Source of the DNA: Nitrospira sp.
GTDB taxonomy: Bacteria; Nitrospirota; Nitrospiria; Nitrospirales; Nitrospiraceae
Reading direction: 5' to 3'
Assembly: GCA_013140455.1 (NCBI GenBank)
Contig: JABFSU010000046.1
Coordinates: 1-62,098 of the forward strand
Length of the DNA: 62,098 nucleotides
The notes under the pieces are model-generated. The model did not search any database and had not been told where the DNA came from. It worked only from the letters and a program-made list of their open reading frames with translations. This document shows positions 1 to 7,780 of the stretch, in pieces. The position numbers and the translations under genes are program-made. The stretch's first letter is position 1. Each line of letters begins with the position of its first letter.

Positions 1-2
1 TC

Positions 3-248
3 TTCAAGCAGGTTGGAATTTCGAAAAATGAGGCGGCCGATATCGTTGAACTTGTGCTCAATCTCCTCAAGTCGGTGCTGCAAAAAGGTGAGTCAGTCAA
101 GATTGCGGGGTTCGGCAATTTCGTCGTCCGCAGCAAAGGTTCTCGCAAGGGGCGCAATCCTCGCACAGGAGAAGAAATTGGGATTACCCCGCGTCGCGTT
201 GTCACATTCCGCCCAAGCCAAGTCTTTAAGAAGTACGTCAATTCGTAG
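3..248 (+). CDS. ihfA: Integration host factor alpha / HU-family DNA-binding protein (5' end outside window)
   Basis: The reading frame is open from the first bases and ends at 248, so the N-terminal residues lie upstream of the window. The visible part carries the IHF/HU core: a helix ending in LLKSVLQKGE, the GFGNF turn, the RNPRTGEEI beta-arm and the VTFRPSQ strand that precedes the last helix. IHF-alpha is a small dimeric protein that bends DNA by minor-groove insertion of a proline at the arm tip. The wording of the arm and the VVTFRP segment is closer to IHF-alpha than to HU. The next gene is a MerR-type regulator; an ihfA-merR pair is common in bacteria. A GTG at 54 could be mistaken for a start, but homology continues upstream of it. 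Confidence 0.9.
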   Translation, partial: FKQVGISKNEAADIVELVLNLLKSVLQKGESVKIAGFGNFVVRSKGSRKGRNPRTGEEIGITPRRVVTFRPSQVFKKYVNS

Positions 249-291
249 CCATTGCGAGACCCACGTCGCGACCACAGCATGAGGGCCGGTC

Positions 292-642
292 ATGGGGATT
301 GAACCCAGGCTGGGGAGTAAAGTTTTCTATAAAATCGGGGAGGTCAGTCAACTGACGAAGCTCCCTGCGTATGTGCTACGTTTTTGGGAGTCTGAGTTTA
401 AGTTCCTGAGTCCGAAGAAAAGTCGTGGAAATCAGCGTCTGTATATTCGTCGGGACATTGAAACTGTCCTTGAAATTAAGCGGATGCTGTATGAGGAAGG
501 TCACACGCTGGAGGGAGTGAAGCGGTATTGGGCCAGGCGTGGGCGGGCGGCTTCTCGTAAGCTCACCCCTCAAGAGCTGGCCAAGAAGCTGCGTGGGGAT
601 CTCCAGGCCATTGTGAAAATCATCGACGCGCATTCACGGTAA
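292..642 (+). CDS. MerR-family transcriptional regulator
   Basis: A 116-residue protein with a MerR-type winged helix-turn-helix at about residues 12-80. [21 protein letters not shown] is the recognition region, here cut into [10 protein letters not shown] followed by the RFWE helix. The wing [11 protein letters not shown] follows, then the [14 protein letters not shown] helix. The C-terminal 30 residues are basic and too short for an effector domain, so no ligand can be proposed. It lies 43 bases after ihfA and probably shares its transcript. Proteins of this short class are usually found beside ihfA and the phenylalanyl-tRNA synthetase genes. The target is unknown. Confidence 0.85.
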   Translation: MGIEPRLGSKVFYKIGEVSQLTKLPAYVLRFWESEFKFLSPKKSRGNQRLYIRRDIETVLEIKRMLYEEGHTLEGVKRYWARRGRAASRKLTPQELAKKLRGDLQAIVKIIDAHSR

Positions 643-661
643 GTCTTCCGTAACATCCCCA

Positions 662-691
662 TTGCCTTTCCGGGGTTGCACAAGCGACAAT
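662..691 (+). promoter_or_regulatory. Possible sigma-70-type promoter of tRNA-Pro
   Basis: TTGCCT at 662-667 and GACAAT at 686-691 each match four of six consensus positions and are 18 bases apart. Transcription would start near 698, about 20 bases before the tRNA. The match is modest and read by eye. Confidence 0.3.
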
Positions 692-718
692 AGAGATCGA
701 ATCATACAGAGAAGATGT

Positions 719-795
719 CGGGGCGTAGCGCAGCCCGGTAGCGTACTCGCTTGGGGTGCGAGTGGTCGTGGGTTCAAATCCCGCCGCCCCGACCA
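719..795 (+). tRNA. tRNA-Pro (anticodon GGG)
   Basis: The sequence folds into a complete cloverleaf. The acceptor stem CGGGGCG (719-725) pairs with CGCCCCG (785-791), followed by discriminator A and an encoded CCA at 793-795. The anticodon arm has stem CTCGC/GCGAG around the loop TTGGGGT, giving anticodon GGG for the proline codon CCC. The T arm contains GGTTCAAATCC. The gene stands alone between a MerR regulator and surE and is followed by its own terminator. Confidence 0.95.
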
Positions 796-877
796 ATCTT
801 TTCCGAGACCCTTGGCGGCTGAGCATGGGGCAGCGATTGTGGCGCGGCCTTGGGCTGGCCGGATACCGAGGGGGGAG

Positions 878-903
878 AAAAGCTGCCGCGTGCAGCTTTT
901 TTT
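878..903 (+). terminator. Rho-independent terminator after tRNA-Pro
   Basis: A perfect 9-bp stem AAAAGCTGC/GCAGCTTTT with a 5-base loop is followed directly by a run of seven T (897-903). It ends the tRNA transcript 15 bases before the surE start codon, so surE needs its own promoter or readthrough. Confidence 0.85.
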
Positions 904-917
904 ATGACTGGAATCAC

Positions 918-1721
918 ATGCGAATCTTGGTCACGAATGACGATGGGATCGACTCGCCAGGCCTGACGGTATTGGCCGAGGCCCTCAAGGCGATCGGCGA
1001 GGTGTGGGTGGTAGCGCCGGATCGAGAACGTACCGCTGTGGCTCATGCCGTGACATTGCATAAGCCTCTCCGTTTGCACCGTCTGGCTCCGCGCACATTT
1101 TCCGTGAACGGCACGCCGGTGGATTGTGTGAACTTGGCGCTGCTTAAAGTGATGCCGAAGCCTCCTGCCATTGTGGTGTCCGGAATCAACAAGGGCGTCA
1201 ATCTTGGAGATGACGTCCTCTATTCGGGAACTGTCTCTGCGGCGATGGAAGGGACGATTCTTGGCATTCCGTCGATTGCCGTATCACAGGAGGGGCGAGA
1301 GACCTTTCGGTTTCCTGTGGCCGCCGACTATGCGGCGCGCATCGTCCGGCTCGTGCTGGAGCAAGGACTGCCCGATGAAACATTGTTGAATGTGAATGTG
1401 CCGAACCTCGCGTTGCGCGCTATCAAAGGGGTGCGGGTCACATGTCTCAGTCGCCGGCGCTTTGATAATCCCATTATCGAGAAGCTCGATCCGCATGGCA
1501 GAAAGTACTACTGGATCGCCGGCACGCGGGTGTCCTGGAGCCGGAGCAAGAACGCCGATCATGAAGCGATCGAGCAGGGACGGGTGTCGGTGACACCGAT
1601 TCATCTGGACTGCACCAACTATGCAGTACTCGACCACTTTCGTGCCTGGGAGCCGATGATCCACGACAAGTCGGTGCGTCCCAAGCCACGCGCACGTTCA
1701 GCCTCACGGCGGAAGGGCTGA
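918..1721 (+). CDS. surE: 5'/3'-nucleotidase SurE
   Basis: A 267-residue protein beginning [15 protein letters not shown], the SurE signature with the two metal-binding aspartates at positions 8-9. The conserved [28 protein letters not shown] and [14 protein letters not shown] segments follow. SurE removes phosphate from nucleoside 5'- and 3'-monophosphates and short polyphosphates. The frame is open further upstream, through the tRNA and terminator, but family alignment fixes the start at the ATG at 918. The loop where many SurE proteins have RSGxS reads RTAVA here; variation at this site is common. It starts a tight run with dedA, cysS and rlmB. Confidence 0.95.
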   Translation: MRILVTNDDGIDSPGLTVLAEALKAIGEVWVVAPDRERTAVAHAVTLHKPLRLHRLAPRTFSVNGTPVDCVNLALLKVMPKPPAIVVSGINKGVNLGDDVLYSGTVSAAMEGTILGIPSIAVSQEGRETFRFPVAADYAARIVRLVLEQGLPDETLLNVNVPNLALRAIKGVRVTCLSRRRFDNPIIEKLDPHGRKYYWIAGTRVSWSRSKNADHEAIEQGRVSVTPIHLDCTNYAVLDHFRAWEPMIHDKSVRPKPRARSASRRKG

Positions 1722-1724
1722 TCG

Positions 1725-2363
1725 GTGATTGGAAGCATCATTGAAGCGATCATCAGCGAGCTAAGCCGGTTTGTCATTGCCTGCATTTCCCGATTCGGCT
1801 ATGCCGGAATTCTCTTCACCATGGCTGTGGAAAGTGCCTGCATTCCCTTGCCCAGCGAGATTATCATGCCGTTTTCCGGCTATCTAGTGCTGTCCGGGCA
1901 GTTCACGATGCTCGGAGTGACGCTGGCCGGGGCGGTGGGGAACGTCGTCGGATCCGTCGCTGCCTACTACGCCGGGATTTGGGGAGGGCGTCCGTTCGTC
2001 GAGCGCTATGGACCCTATTTCCTGGTCTCGCATCGAGACCTCGACGTCGCCGATCGCTGGTTTTTGAAATACGGTGAAGCTGCGGTGTTTTTCAGCCGGA
2101 TGCTTCCGGTGGTACGCACGTTCATTTCTTTACCGGCCGGCATCGCGCGGATGAATTTTCCGCGTTTTGTGCTGTTCACATTTCTCGGTGCCTTGCCCTG
2201 GTGTTATCTCCTCGCGTATATCGGGCTGAAGATGGGAGAGCGCTGGGAAGAACTGCGTGATTATTTCCATCGGTTTGATATTGTCATCGGCGTGATTCTG
2301 GCCATCATCATTGGGCTCTTTGTGTGGTCGCACTGGCCGAAGCGGCGCGCGACACTGCCATAG
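1725..2363 (+). CDS. DedA-family membrane protein (VTT/SNARE-associated domain)
   Basis: A 212-residue integral membrane protein that starts with GTG three bases after surE. It has the DedA pattern: the ESACIPLPSEIIMPFSGYL segment with its conserved acidic residues, the GNVVGSVAAYYAG helix, and the F.SRMLPVVRTFISLPAGIARM motif, with several hydrophobic helices throughout. Family members act in membrane homeostasis, and some flip undecaprenyl phosphate or phospholipids. Sequence alone does not tell the substrate. It is followed nine bases later by cysS and is probably co-transcribed with surE. Confidence 0.9.
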   Translation: MIGSIIEAIISELSRFVIACISRFGYAGILFTMAVESACIPLPSEIIMPFSGYLVLSGQFTMLGVTLAGAVGNVVGSVAAYYAGIWGGRPFVERYGPYFLVSHRDLDVADRWFLKYGEAAVFFSRMLPVVRTFISLPAGIARMNFPRFVLFTFLGALPWCYLLAYIGLKMGERWEELRDYFHRFDIVIGVILAIIIGLFVWSHWPKRRATLP

Positions 2364-2372
2364 GTAGTCCGT

Positions 2373-3806
2373 ATGCTCAAGATTTACAATACGCTGACAG
2401 GGAAGAAGGATGCGTTTGAGCCGCTCGTGCCCGGCACCGTGCGCATGTATGTGTGCGGGGTGACGGTCTATGATTATTGCCACATCGGGCATGCGCGCAG
2501 TGCCCTGGTGTTCGATGTGGTTCGGCGGTATCTGGAATATTCCGGCTTTCGTGTCGAGTTTGCCAAAAACTTCACCGACGTTGATGACAAGATTATCAAG
2601 CGCGCCAATGAGCAGGGTGTGAGCTGCGACGCCATTACGGCGAAATTTATTCAAGCCTATCACGATGATATGAGGCGATTGGGCGTGCGATCAGCGTCGA
2701 TTGAACCCAAAGCGACTGAACATATGGCCGACATCATCCGGCTGACTGAAACCCTGATCGTGAAAGGCTTGGCGTATCAAGTGGACGGAGATGTCTACTT
2801 CGAAGTTGCCAAATACGGAGATTACGGGCGATTGTCCAAGCGGAAGTTGGACGATCTGCAAGCTGGCGCTCGCGTGGATGTGGATGAGCGGAAGCGTCAC
2901 CCGATGGATTTTGCCGTGTGGAAAAGCGCCAAGCCTGGCGAGCCAGCCTGGCCGAGCCCGTGGGGCCAGGGACGGCCTGGTTGGCACATCGAATGTTCTG
3001 CCATGTCCATTCGACATTTAGGCGAGACGTTCGATATTCATGGCGGCGGGATGGATCTGATTTTCCCGCACCATGAAAACGAAATCGCGCAATCGTGCGG
3101 TGCGACGGGGAAAGAATTTTCCCGCTATTGGATGCACAACGGGTTTGTGCAGATCAACCAGGAGAAGATGTCCAAGTCGCTGGGGAACTTTTTCACGATC
3201 AGGGAGATCTTTGAAAAGTCGGAGTGGCCGGAAGCAGAAACCGGAGAGATGTTGCGGTATTTCTTGTTGGCGACGCAATACCGAGGTCCGTTGGATTTCT
3301 CCGATCAAGCGTTGAAAGAGGCGAAGAATGCGGTGAATGGGTTCTATGATCTCTTTGCACGATTGGCCGAGACGGGCGGGAATGCGTCAGGGGATGCAGG
3401 GCTGAATCCGGCGATTGAACGATGCACGGCCGCATTTCGGTCGGCGATGGACGATGATATCAATACGCCTGTGGCTATTGCGGCGTTGCAAGGGCTGCGC
3501 AGTGATCTGAATAAACTGCTTGCCGAGGGTTTGTCGACGGATGTGCGATACAGGGCCAGGGAGGCCTTTCGGTCGCTGGGCCGGGTATTGGCATTGTTCC
3601 AGTTGGATCATTGGGTGTTCAACGTCGAAGCCGGGGAACATCGTTCCCCCGCCAGTGAGGTCGAGATTGAGAGACAAATTGCCGAACGAACGCAAGCCAA
3701 GAAGCAGAAGGACTTCAAACGCGCCGACGCCATTCGAGCGGAACTGGCAGCCCAAGGCATCATCATTGAGGACAAGCCCGATGGCACCAGCCGATGGAAA
3801 CGATGA
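2373..3806 (+). CDS. cysS: Cysteinyl-tRNA synthetase
   Basis: A 477-residue class I aminoacyl-tRNA synthetase, the normal length for CysRS. Zinc ligand Cys28 sits in MYVCGVTVYD, the HIGH motif is at residues 37-40 (CHIGHARS), and KMSKS is at 265-269 before LGNF. The WHIECSAM segment and the HHENEIAQS segment provide the remaining zinc and cysteine-recognition residues. The enzyme charges tRNA-Cys in the cytoplasm. Its last 26 bases overlap the start of rlmB, which suggests translational coupling. Confidence 0.97.
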   Translation: MLKIYNTLTGKKDAFEPLVPGTVRMYVCGVTVYDYCHIGHARSALVFDVVRRYLEYSGFRVEFAKNFTDVDDKIIKRANEQGVSCDAITAKFIQAYHDDMRRLGVRSASIEPKATEHMADIIRLTETLIVKGLAYQVDGDVYFEVAKYGDYGRLSKRKLDDLQAGARVDVDERKRHPMDFAVWKSAKPGEPAWPSPWGQGRPGWHIECSAMSIRHLGETFDIHGGGMDLIFPHHENEIAQSCGATGKEFSRYWMHNGFVQINQEKMSKSLGNFFTIREIFEKSEWPEAETGEMLRYFLLATQYRGPLDFSDQALKEAKNAVNGFYDLFARLAETGGNASGDAGLNPAIERCTAAFRSAMDDDINTPVAIAALQGLRSDLNKLLAEGLSTDVRYRAREAFRSLGRVLALFQLDHWVFNVEAGEHRSPASEVEIERQIAERTQAKKQKDFKRADAIRAELAAQGIIIEDKPDGTSRWKR

Positions 3807-4560
3807 TAGTCAGGAGATTCTCTATGGTCTCCATGCAGTCCGGGAAGCACTGAAGGCCGGTAGCAGGCCGTTGCAGCGGCTGCACGTGATTCGCACTGAC
3901 AAACAGTTCGCGGAGTTGGTGCAGTTGGCTCGAGCGCTGCATGTGCCGGTCCATATTCAGCCGCTCGCGTCTCTCGATCGGCTGGCTCCCGGCGGCAGAC
4001 ACCAGGGTATCGTGGCCTTTGCCGCAGCGAAGGCTTACCAGACGGAAGAATCTATTCTTGCCGGCGCTGCCAAACGGAACGAGCCGCCGTTACTGGTGAT
4101 TCTCGATGGCGTGGAAGATCCGCATAATCTCGGTGCGGTGCTTCGGACTGCCGAAGGCGCCGGTGTGCATGGTGTATTTATTCCCGAGCGGCGGGCGGCC
4201 GGGCTGACGTCAGTTGTGGCGAAGGTGTCTGCAGGGGCGATCGACCATATTCCCGTTGCGCGGGTGACCAATACGAGCCGGCTGCTTGAGTCGCTCAAAG
4301 CGGCGGGTGTGTGGATCTATGGCCTAGAACCGACGGCGACGAAACTGTTCACCGAGGTGGATCTTCGAGGTCCTGTCGGGTTGGTCTTTGGGGGAGAAGG
4401 TACGGGGATTCGTCCCGGTGTATTGCAGCATTGCGATGAACGGATTCGCATTCCGATGAAGGGGCATGTGCAGTCGCTGAACGTATCGGCTTCTGCGGCG
4501 GTGACGCTTTTCGAGGCGGTACGGCAGCGCGGCTCGCCTGCCCCAACCCGCTCTCGTTAG
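3781..4560 (+). CDS. rlmB: 23S rRNA 2'-O-methyltransferase RlmB (SpoU/TrmH family)
   Basis: A 259-residue protein with an N-terminal L30e-like substrate-binding domain (ILYGLHAVREAL at the start) and a C-terminal SPOUT knot domain. The three SpoU motifs are visible: LDGVEDPHNLGAVLRTAEG, GLVFGGEGTGI and IPMKGHVQSLNVSASAA. E. coli RlmB methylates G2251 in the ribosomal P loop. The frame is open into cysS, but similarity begins at the ATG at 3781, which overlaps the end of cysS. The gene runs convergently into the LuxR-type gene, and their stop codons overlap by four bases. Confidence 0.93.
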   Translation: MAPADGNDDSQEILYGLHAVREALKAGSRPLQRLHVIRTDKQFAELVQLARALHVPVHIQPLASLDRLAPGGRHQGIVAFAAAKAYQTEESILAGAAKRNEPPLLVILDGVEDPHNLGAVLRTAEGAGVHGVFIPERRAAGLTSVVAKVSAGAIDHIPVARVTNTSRLLESLKAAGVWIYGLEPTATKLFTEVDLRGPVGLVFGGEGTGIRPGVLQHCDERIRIPMKGHVQSLNVSASAAVTLFEAVRQRGSPAPTRSR

Positions 4561-4835
4561 CGGATCTTCAGCACGCCGCTTTGAATGGCGTTCTTCAGGA
4601 GTTGTGCGGTGTTGGATACCCGCATTTTCTTCATCATGTTCGCGCGGTGGGCTTCCACCGTTTTCACGCTGATCTTGAGCTTGGTGCCGATTTCCTTATT
4701 CTTAAATCCGGCCCAGATCAATTCCAGAATTTCCTGCTCACGTGCGGTGAGCGACTCCGGCCGTTTCTTGCGAGGAGGGGGCTCAAGGTCTGCAAGGGAT
4801 TTGCGTACCCGAGGCTTGGTCGTTGCTTTGGCCAT
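4557..4835 (-). CDS. Small LuxR/NarL-type helix-turn-helix regulator without receiver domain
   Basis: A 92-residue protein consisting of a basic lysine- and arginine-rich N-terminus followed by one LuxR-type HTH. The motif begins SLTAREQEILELIWAG and continues through NKEIGTKLKISVKTVEAH to the MMKKMRVSNTAQLL helix. There is no receiver or autoinducer-binding domain. A longer reading frame exists upstream, but the ATG at 4835 has a clear AAGGAG site seven to ten bases before it. The gene is divergent from the prepilin peptidase gene, with a hairpin in the shared region, so control of the pilus genes is an attractive but untested idea. Confidence 0.85.
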   Translation of the reverse strand: MAKATTKPRVRKSLADLEPPPRKKRPESLTAREQEILELIWAGFKNKEIGTKLKISVKTVEAHRANMMKKMRVSNTAQLLKNAIQSGVLKIR

Positions 4836-4969
4836 AATCGTCGGTTCTCCTTTGAATCGCCGGAGCTTGAGGTATACTGGATTCGCGCGGCTGCGCCTCA
4901 GGCGCGCAGCGGGGAAAAGTATAGAGACGTTCTTCATGAGTGTAAATGCAAGCACAATGGCCCTAGTAG

Positions 4970-5004
4970 GGTTACTGAGTACGGAAACCAGAGTATTCGT
5001 AACC
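4970..5004 (+). promoter_or_regulatory. Hairpin in the luxR/prepilin-peptidase intergenic region
   Basis: GGTTAC (4970-4975) pairs with GTAACC (4999-5004), and GAGTAC (4977-4982) pairs with GTATTC (4993-4998) through one G-T pair. The result is a 12-bp stem with one bulged base and a 10-base loop. A short CCCTA-G-TAGGG palindrome at 4961-4971 partly overlaps it. There is no T run, so it is not a simple terminator. It could be an operator or an mRNA leader structure for the gene at 5057. Confidence 0.4.
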
Positions 5005-5056
5005 AGCTAGAGAGAAATTGGAATTAGTCTCGGTTTCAACAGGGGCCTGACGCGGT

Positions 5057-5827
5057 ATGTGGCAGCTGTATCTCGTAGTGGGACTCTTGGGCGCACTCAT
5101 TGGGAGTTTTCTCAACGTGTGCATTTACCGATTGCCTCGCCATGAATCCATTGTCTGGCCGGGATCCCACTGTCCTGCCTGCACCAAGCCGATTGCATGG
5201 TACGACAACGTACCGATTCTGGGCTATCTGATGCTGGCCGGTCGATGTCATGTCTGTTCCATCAGTATTCCGCTCCACTATCCAGTCGTAGAAGCCTTGA
5301 ATACGGTTGGGTATCTGGCCATGCTCTGGTTCTTCGGGCCTACGATGGTGGCGGCGGTCTATGCCATCCTTTTTTCTGCCTTGCTCGTGGTGGCGGGTAC
5401 TGACTTGTCCCATAAGATTATTCCCAATGCTGTCACCTTTCCCGGGATTGTTTTAGGACTGGTGAGTGCGGCAACCATCTTGCCATTGGGATTGCTGAAT
5501 AGCCTCATTGGCCTGCTCGTTGGTGGCGGGATTTTGTGGCTACTCGCCTGGGCCAGTCCCTATCTGTTCGGCAAGGAGGGGATGGGCGGTGGGGATATCA
5601 AATTACTGGCAATGATCGGGGCATTTCTGGGATGGAAGCTGGCATTGATGACGATCATGATTGGATCTCTAGTCGGGTCGGTCGTCGGCGTGTCGCTGCT
5701 CGCGGCGCAGGTGATCAAACGCGAGGAGTACATTCCATTTGGCCCCTTTCTGGTCCTGGGCGCAGTGAGCGCCCTTTTTTTTGGAACCCCCATTCTTGAG
5801 TGGTACCAGGGGTTGTTGGTGGGCTAA
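5057..5827 (+). CDS. pilD: Prepilin leader peptidase / N-methyltransferase (PilD/GspO, A24 family)
   Basis: A 256-residue polytopic membrane protein. Near the N-terminus GSFLNVCIYRLPR leads into the cytoplasmic zinc-binding segment with two CxxC pairs (CPAC and CHVC). The catalytic aspartates of the A24 family lie in GTDLSHKIIPN and in the GMGGGDIKLL motif. PilD cleaves class III signal peptides after glycine and methylates the new N-terminus of type IV pilins and pseudopilins. Its substrates are encoded just downstream: two sets of prepilin-like proteins whose leaders end in G followed by F or V and a glutamate at +5. A 245-base gap separates it from the first pilin gene. Confidence 0.95.
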   Translation: MWQLYLVVGLLGALIGSFLNVCIYRLPRHESIVWPGSHCPACTKPIAWYDNVPILGYLMLAGRCHVCSISIPLHYPVVEALNTVGYLAMLWFFGPTMVAAVYAILFSALLVVAGTDLSHKIIPNAVTFPGIVLGLVSAATILPLGLLNSLIGLLVGGGILWLLAWASPYLFGKEGMGGGDIKLLAMIGAFLGWKLALMTIMIGSLVGSVVGVSLLAAQVIKREEYIPFGPFLVLGAVSALFFGTPILEWYQGLLVG

Positions 5828-6072
5828 CCGCATTCCTTAAATTCACACTATTCGTCATCCTCTGTATCTAATCCTTTCTCGATTGTATCCGCCTCGTCAC
5901 GCTGTCATGCGCTGCGCGGGGCACGCCTCGATGTCTAGCTTTGTGACTATTCCCTCCAATTCCATCTGATTTCCCTGTGAGATTCAAGGAGATCGGACGC
6001 TTGTCTCTATCGGCACTTGCCAAAATGCAGAGTTGTGCGCTGCAGGTATGGCTCTTGATATGACAGCTGCGT

Positions 6073-6540
6073 ATGAACCGATGCGGTGCAAACAGAAGAT
6101 CAGTTGTGAAGAATGAAAGCGGGTTCAGCCTCACTGAGGCCCTGACTTCGATGGCCATCGTCGGACTCGTGTCGGCGTTGGCCATTCCCAATCTGATGAT
6201 GCTGAACGCACGCATGCAAGCCGACGTGTTTGCACAGCAGATCTCGTCTGAACTTCGTTGGGCGAGGCAATGGTCGATCTCGAAACGAGACCGTGTCCGG
6301 TTGGTATTCGACCAGGACCGCCAGGCGATCGTCGCTCAGGTCGGCAACGATCGCGTGCAGCACCATCAGTTGTCGTATCAGCACAAAGGGCTTGAGGTCG
6401 ATGAGCCGAGTGCGGGGCCGGATGTCGTGTTTCATCCGAGCGGTCGCTCTGCGACCGCCACCACGATCCAATTCCGCAACGGCCAGGGGCATGCCCGCAC
6501 CATCACCGTGAGTCTCACGGGACGGGTCTCGATTCGATGA
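6073..6540 (+). CDS. FimT/GspH-like minor pilin (first set)
   Basis: A 155-residue protein with a class III leader of 17 residues ending in ESG, then FSLTEALTSMAIVGLVSALAI with the glutamate at +5. The rest matches the GspH/FimT pattern: a SSELRWARQWSISKRDRVR helix followed by beta strands and a C-terminal GQGHARTITVSLTGRVSI strand. These proteins sit at or near the pilus tip and help prime assembly. The ATG at 6073 has no strong ribosome site, so the exact start is uncertain. The next gene overlaps this one by four bases (ATGA), marking an operon. Confidence 0.88.
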   Translation: MNRCGANRRSVVKNESGFSLTEALTSMAIVGLVSALAIPNLMMLNARMQADVFAQQISSELRWARQWSISKRDRVRLVFDQDRQAIVAQVGNDRVQHHQLSYQHKGLEVDEPSAGPDVVFHPSGRSATATTIQFRNGQGHARTITVSLTGRVSIR

Positions 6541-7016
6541 GGTGGTGGCACGACAAGGGCTTCAGTCTTGTGGAGGCGATGGTTGCCATGAGTATTTCAA
6601 CGATCGTCGTGATGGGAGGGATGGCGGCGCTGCAGGTGTCTGCCAGGCTGGTTCAACAGGGGACGATAAAGACCAGAGCTCTGGCGCTGGCACAGGGGCG
6701 CTTGGAAGCGAAGCGGTCCGTGCGGTGGGAGGCGCTTCTGCAGGATGATCTCGACCATGATGGCAGAACAGATGTGGTGATGGCGGATGATGGTCAGGGA
6801 GCCGATGTTTCGGCCGGAGATGGTATCTACTCGGCTCAGTGGGAGCATGACGGGGTGACCTTGAAGTGGACGGTGGCGATGGACCGTCTCGGGCCACTCA
6901 GCACAGCCGGATTGGTGACGATCCGGGCGGCGGCATCCTATCCGGCGCTCGGTGGCGTGCGGGTGGTGGAGGTGGGAACTGTGCGGGCCAACCCGACATT
7001 TACAGGAGCCCGATGA
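6537..7016 (+). CDS. PilV/GspI-like minor pilin (first set)
   Basis: A 159-residue prepilin-like protein. The leader MRWWHDKG is cut before FSLVEAMVAMSISTIVVMGG, which has Glu at +5 and a long hydrophobic helix. The globular part contains DLDHDGRTDVV, an acidic stretch that could bind calcium, and ends in beta strands. It matches PilV/GspI-type pilins in leader and size. ATGA overlaps at both ends couple it to the genes before and after. Sequence alone cannot separate a true type IV pilus role from a type II secretion-like pseudopilus. Confidence 0.82.
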   Translation: MRWWHDKGFSLVEAMVAMSISTIVVMGGMAALQVSARLVQQGTIKTRALALAQGRLEAKRSVRWEALLQDDLDHDGRTDVVMADDGQGADVSAGDGIYSAQWEHDGVTLKWTVAMDRLGPLSTAGLVTIRAAASYPALGGVRVVEVGTVRANPTFTGAR

Positions 7017-7753
7017 GCGGATGGAGTCGACAGCACGGGGGGCTGAAAATCCTGATCTCACCGTCCGGGGTGTGTTTGTCAGAATTAATGGTGGCCTTGG
7101 CGATCGGAACGCTGGTATTAGCGGGAAGCCTGGAGGCGTTCAACATCGTGCAGGCTCAGGCAGTTCGACAGCAACGCATCATGGCTGCCCAGCAAGAGAT
7201 GCGGTTAGGCCTGGAAGTCTTTGAGCAGGAAGTACGGATGGCTTCGTCGTCGACCATTGCCATTGCCAGGTCTGATCGCTTTGAGTTTTCCGCCAACATT
7301 CATGGGTTACGGACGGTGACAACAGGCCCTGTCGCGGCCGGTCAAACCGTCTTGCCGGTACAGAACGGCAGTGGGTGGGAAGCAGGGAAAACCGTGGTGT
7401 TTTGTGGAATGAGTGGGTGCGAATCCCACCGACTGGGGAGCCAAGGCCAACGCAGCCAACTCCTGCTGAGTGGTCCAGTTGGGGGAGCCTATCCGGCTGG
7501 TGCGTCGGTAGAGGTGCGCAATCGGGTCACATACTACACCCGGATTGATGACCGAGATCGCACGCAGCTGATGCGGCAGATTGATGGGGGCGCCGGGGTG
7601 TTGATTGGCGATCTGCAGTCGGCGCGTTTGTCGTACTGGGATGAGTGGGGGAAGGCTGGTGCAGGCATCGGTCGGATTATTCGTGTGGCAGTGGAACTAA
7701 TGCCGGTTATCGGTGACCTCAAGATTGTTCGAGACGTCACGGTGCGTTCCTAG
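7013..7753 (+). CDS. PilW/GspJ-like minor pilin (first set)
   Basis: A 246-residue protein. The start at 7013 overlaps the preceding stop (ATGA). A class III leader ends in PSG and is followed by VCLSELMVALAIGTLVLAG. The +1 residue is valine instead of the usual phenylalanine, but Glu is kept at +5. The following QQEMRLGLEVFEQEVRMA helix is typical of PilW/GspJ. The C-terminal half is predicted beta rich and ends in IVRDVTVRS. It is the third gene of the first minor-pilin set. Confidence 0.82.
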   Translation: MSGWSRQHGGLKILISPSGVCLSELMVALAIGTLVLAGSLEAFNIVQAQAVRQQRIMAAQQEMRLGLEVFEQEVRMASSSTIAIARSDRFEFSANIHGLRTVTTGPVAAGQTVLPVQNGSGWEAGKTVVFCGMSGCESHRLGSQGQRSQLLLSGPVGGAYPAGASVEVRNRVTYYTRIDDRDRTQLMRQIDGGAGVLIGDLQSARLSYWDEWGKAGAGIGRIIRVAVELMPVIGDLKIVRDVTVRS

Positions 7754-7780
7754 CGCATCGGAGGAAAGGAGTCAGGTGCC

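Noticed and set aside
756-917. An upstream extension of surE through the tRNA-Pro gene and terminator
   Set aside because: The tRNA and its terminator occupy this stretch, and the SurE family begins at the ATG at 918.
4581-5027. Long plus-strand reading frames opposite the LuxR-type gene
   Set aside because: They are shadows of the minus-strand gene and show no domain; the minus-strand frame has a clear HTH and a ribosome site.
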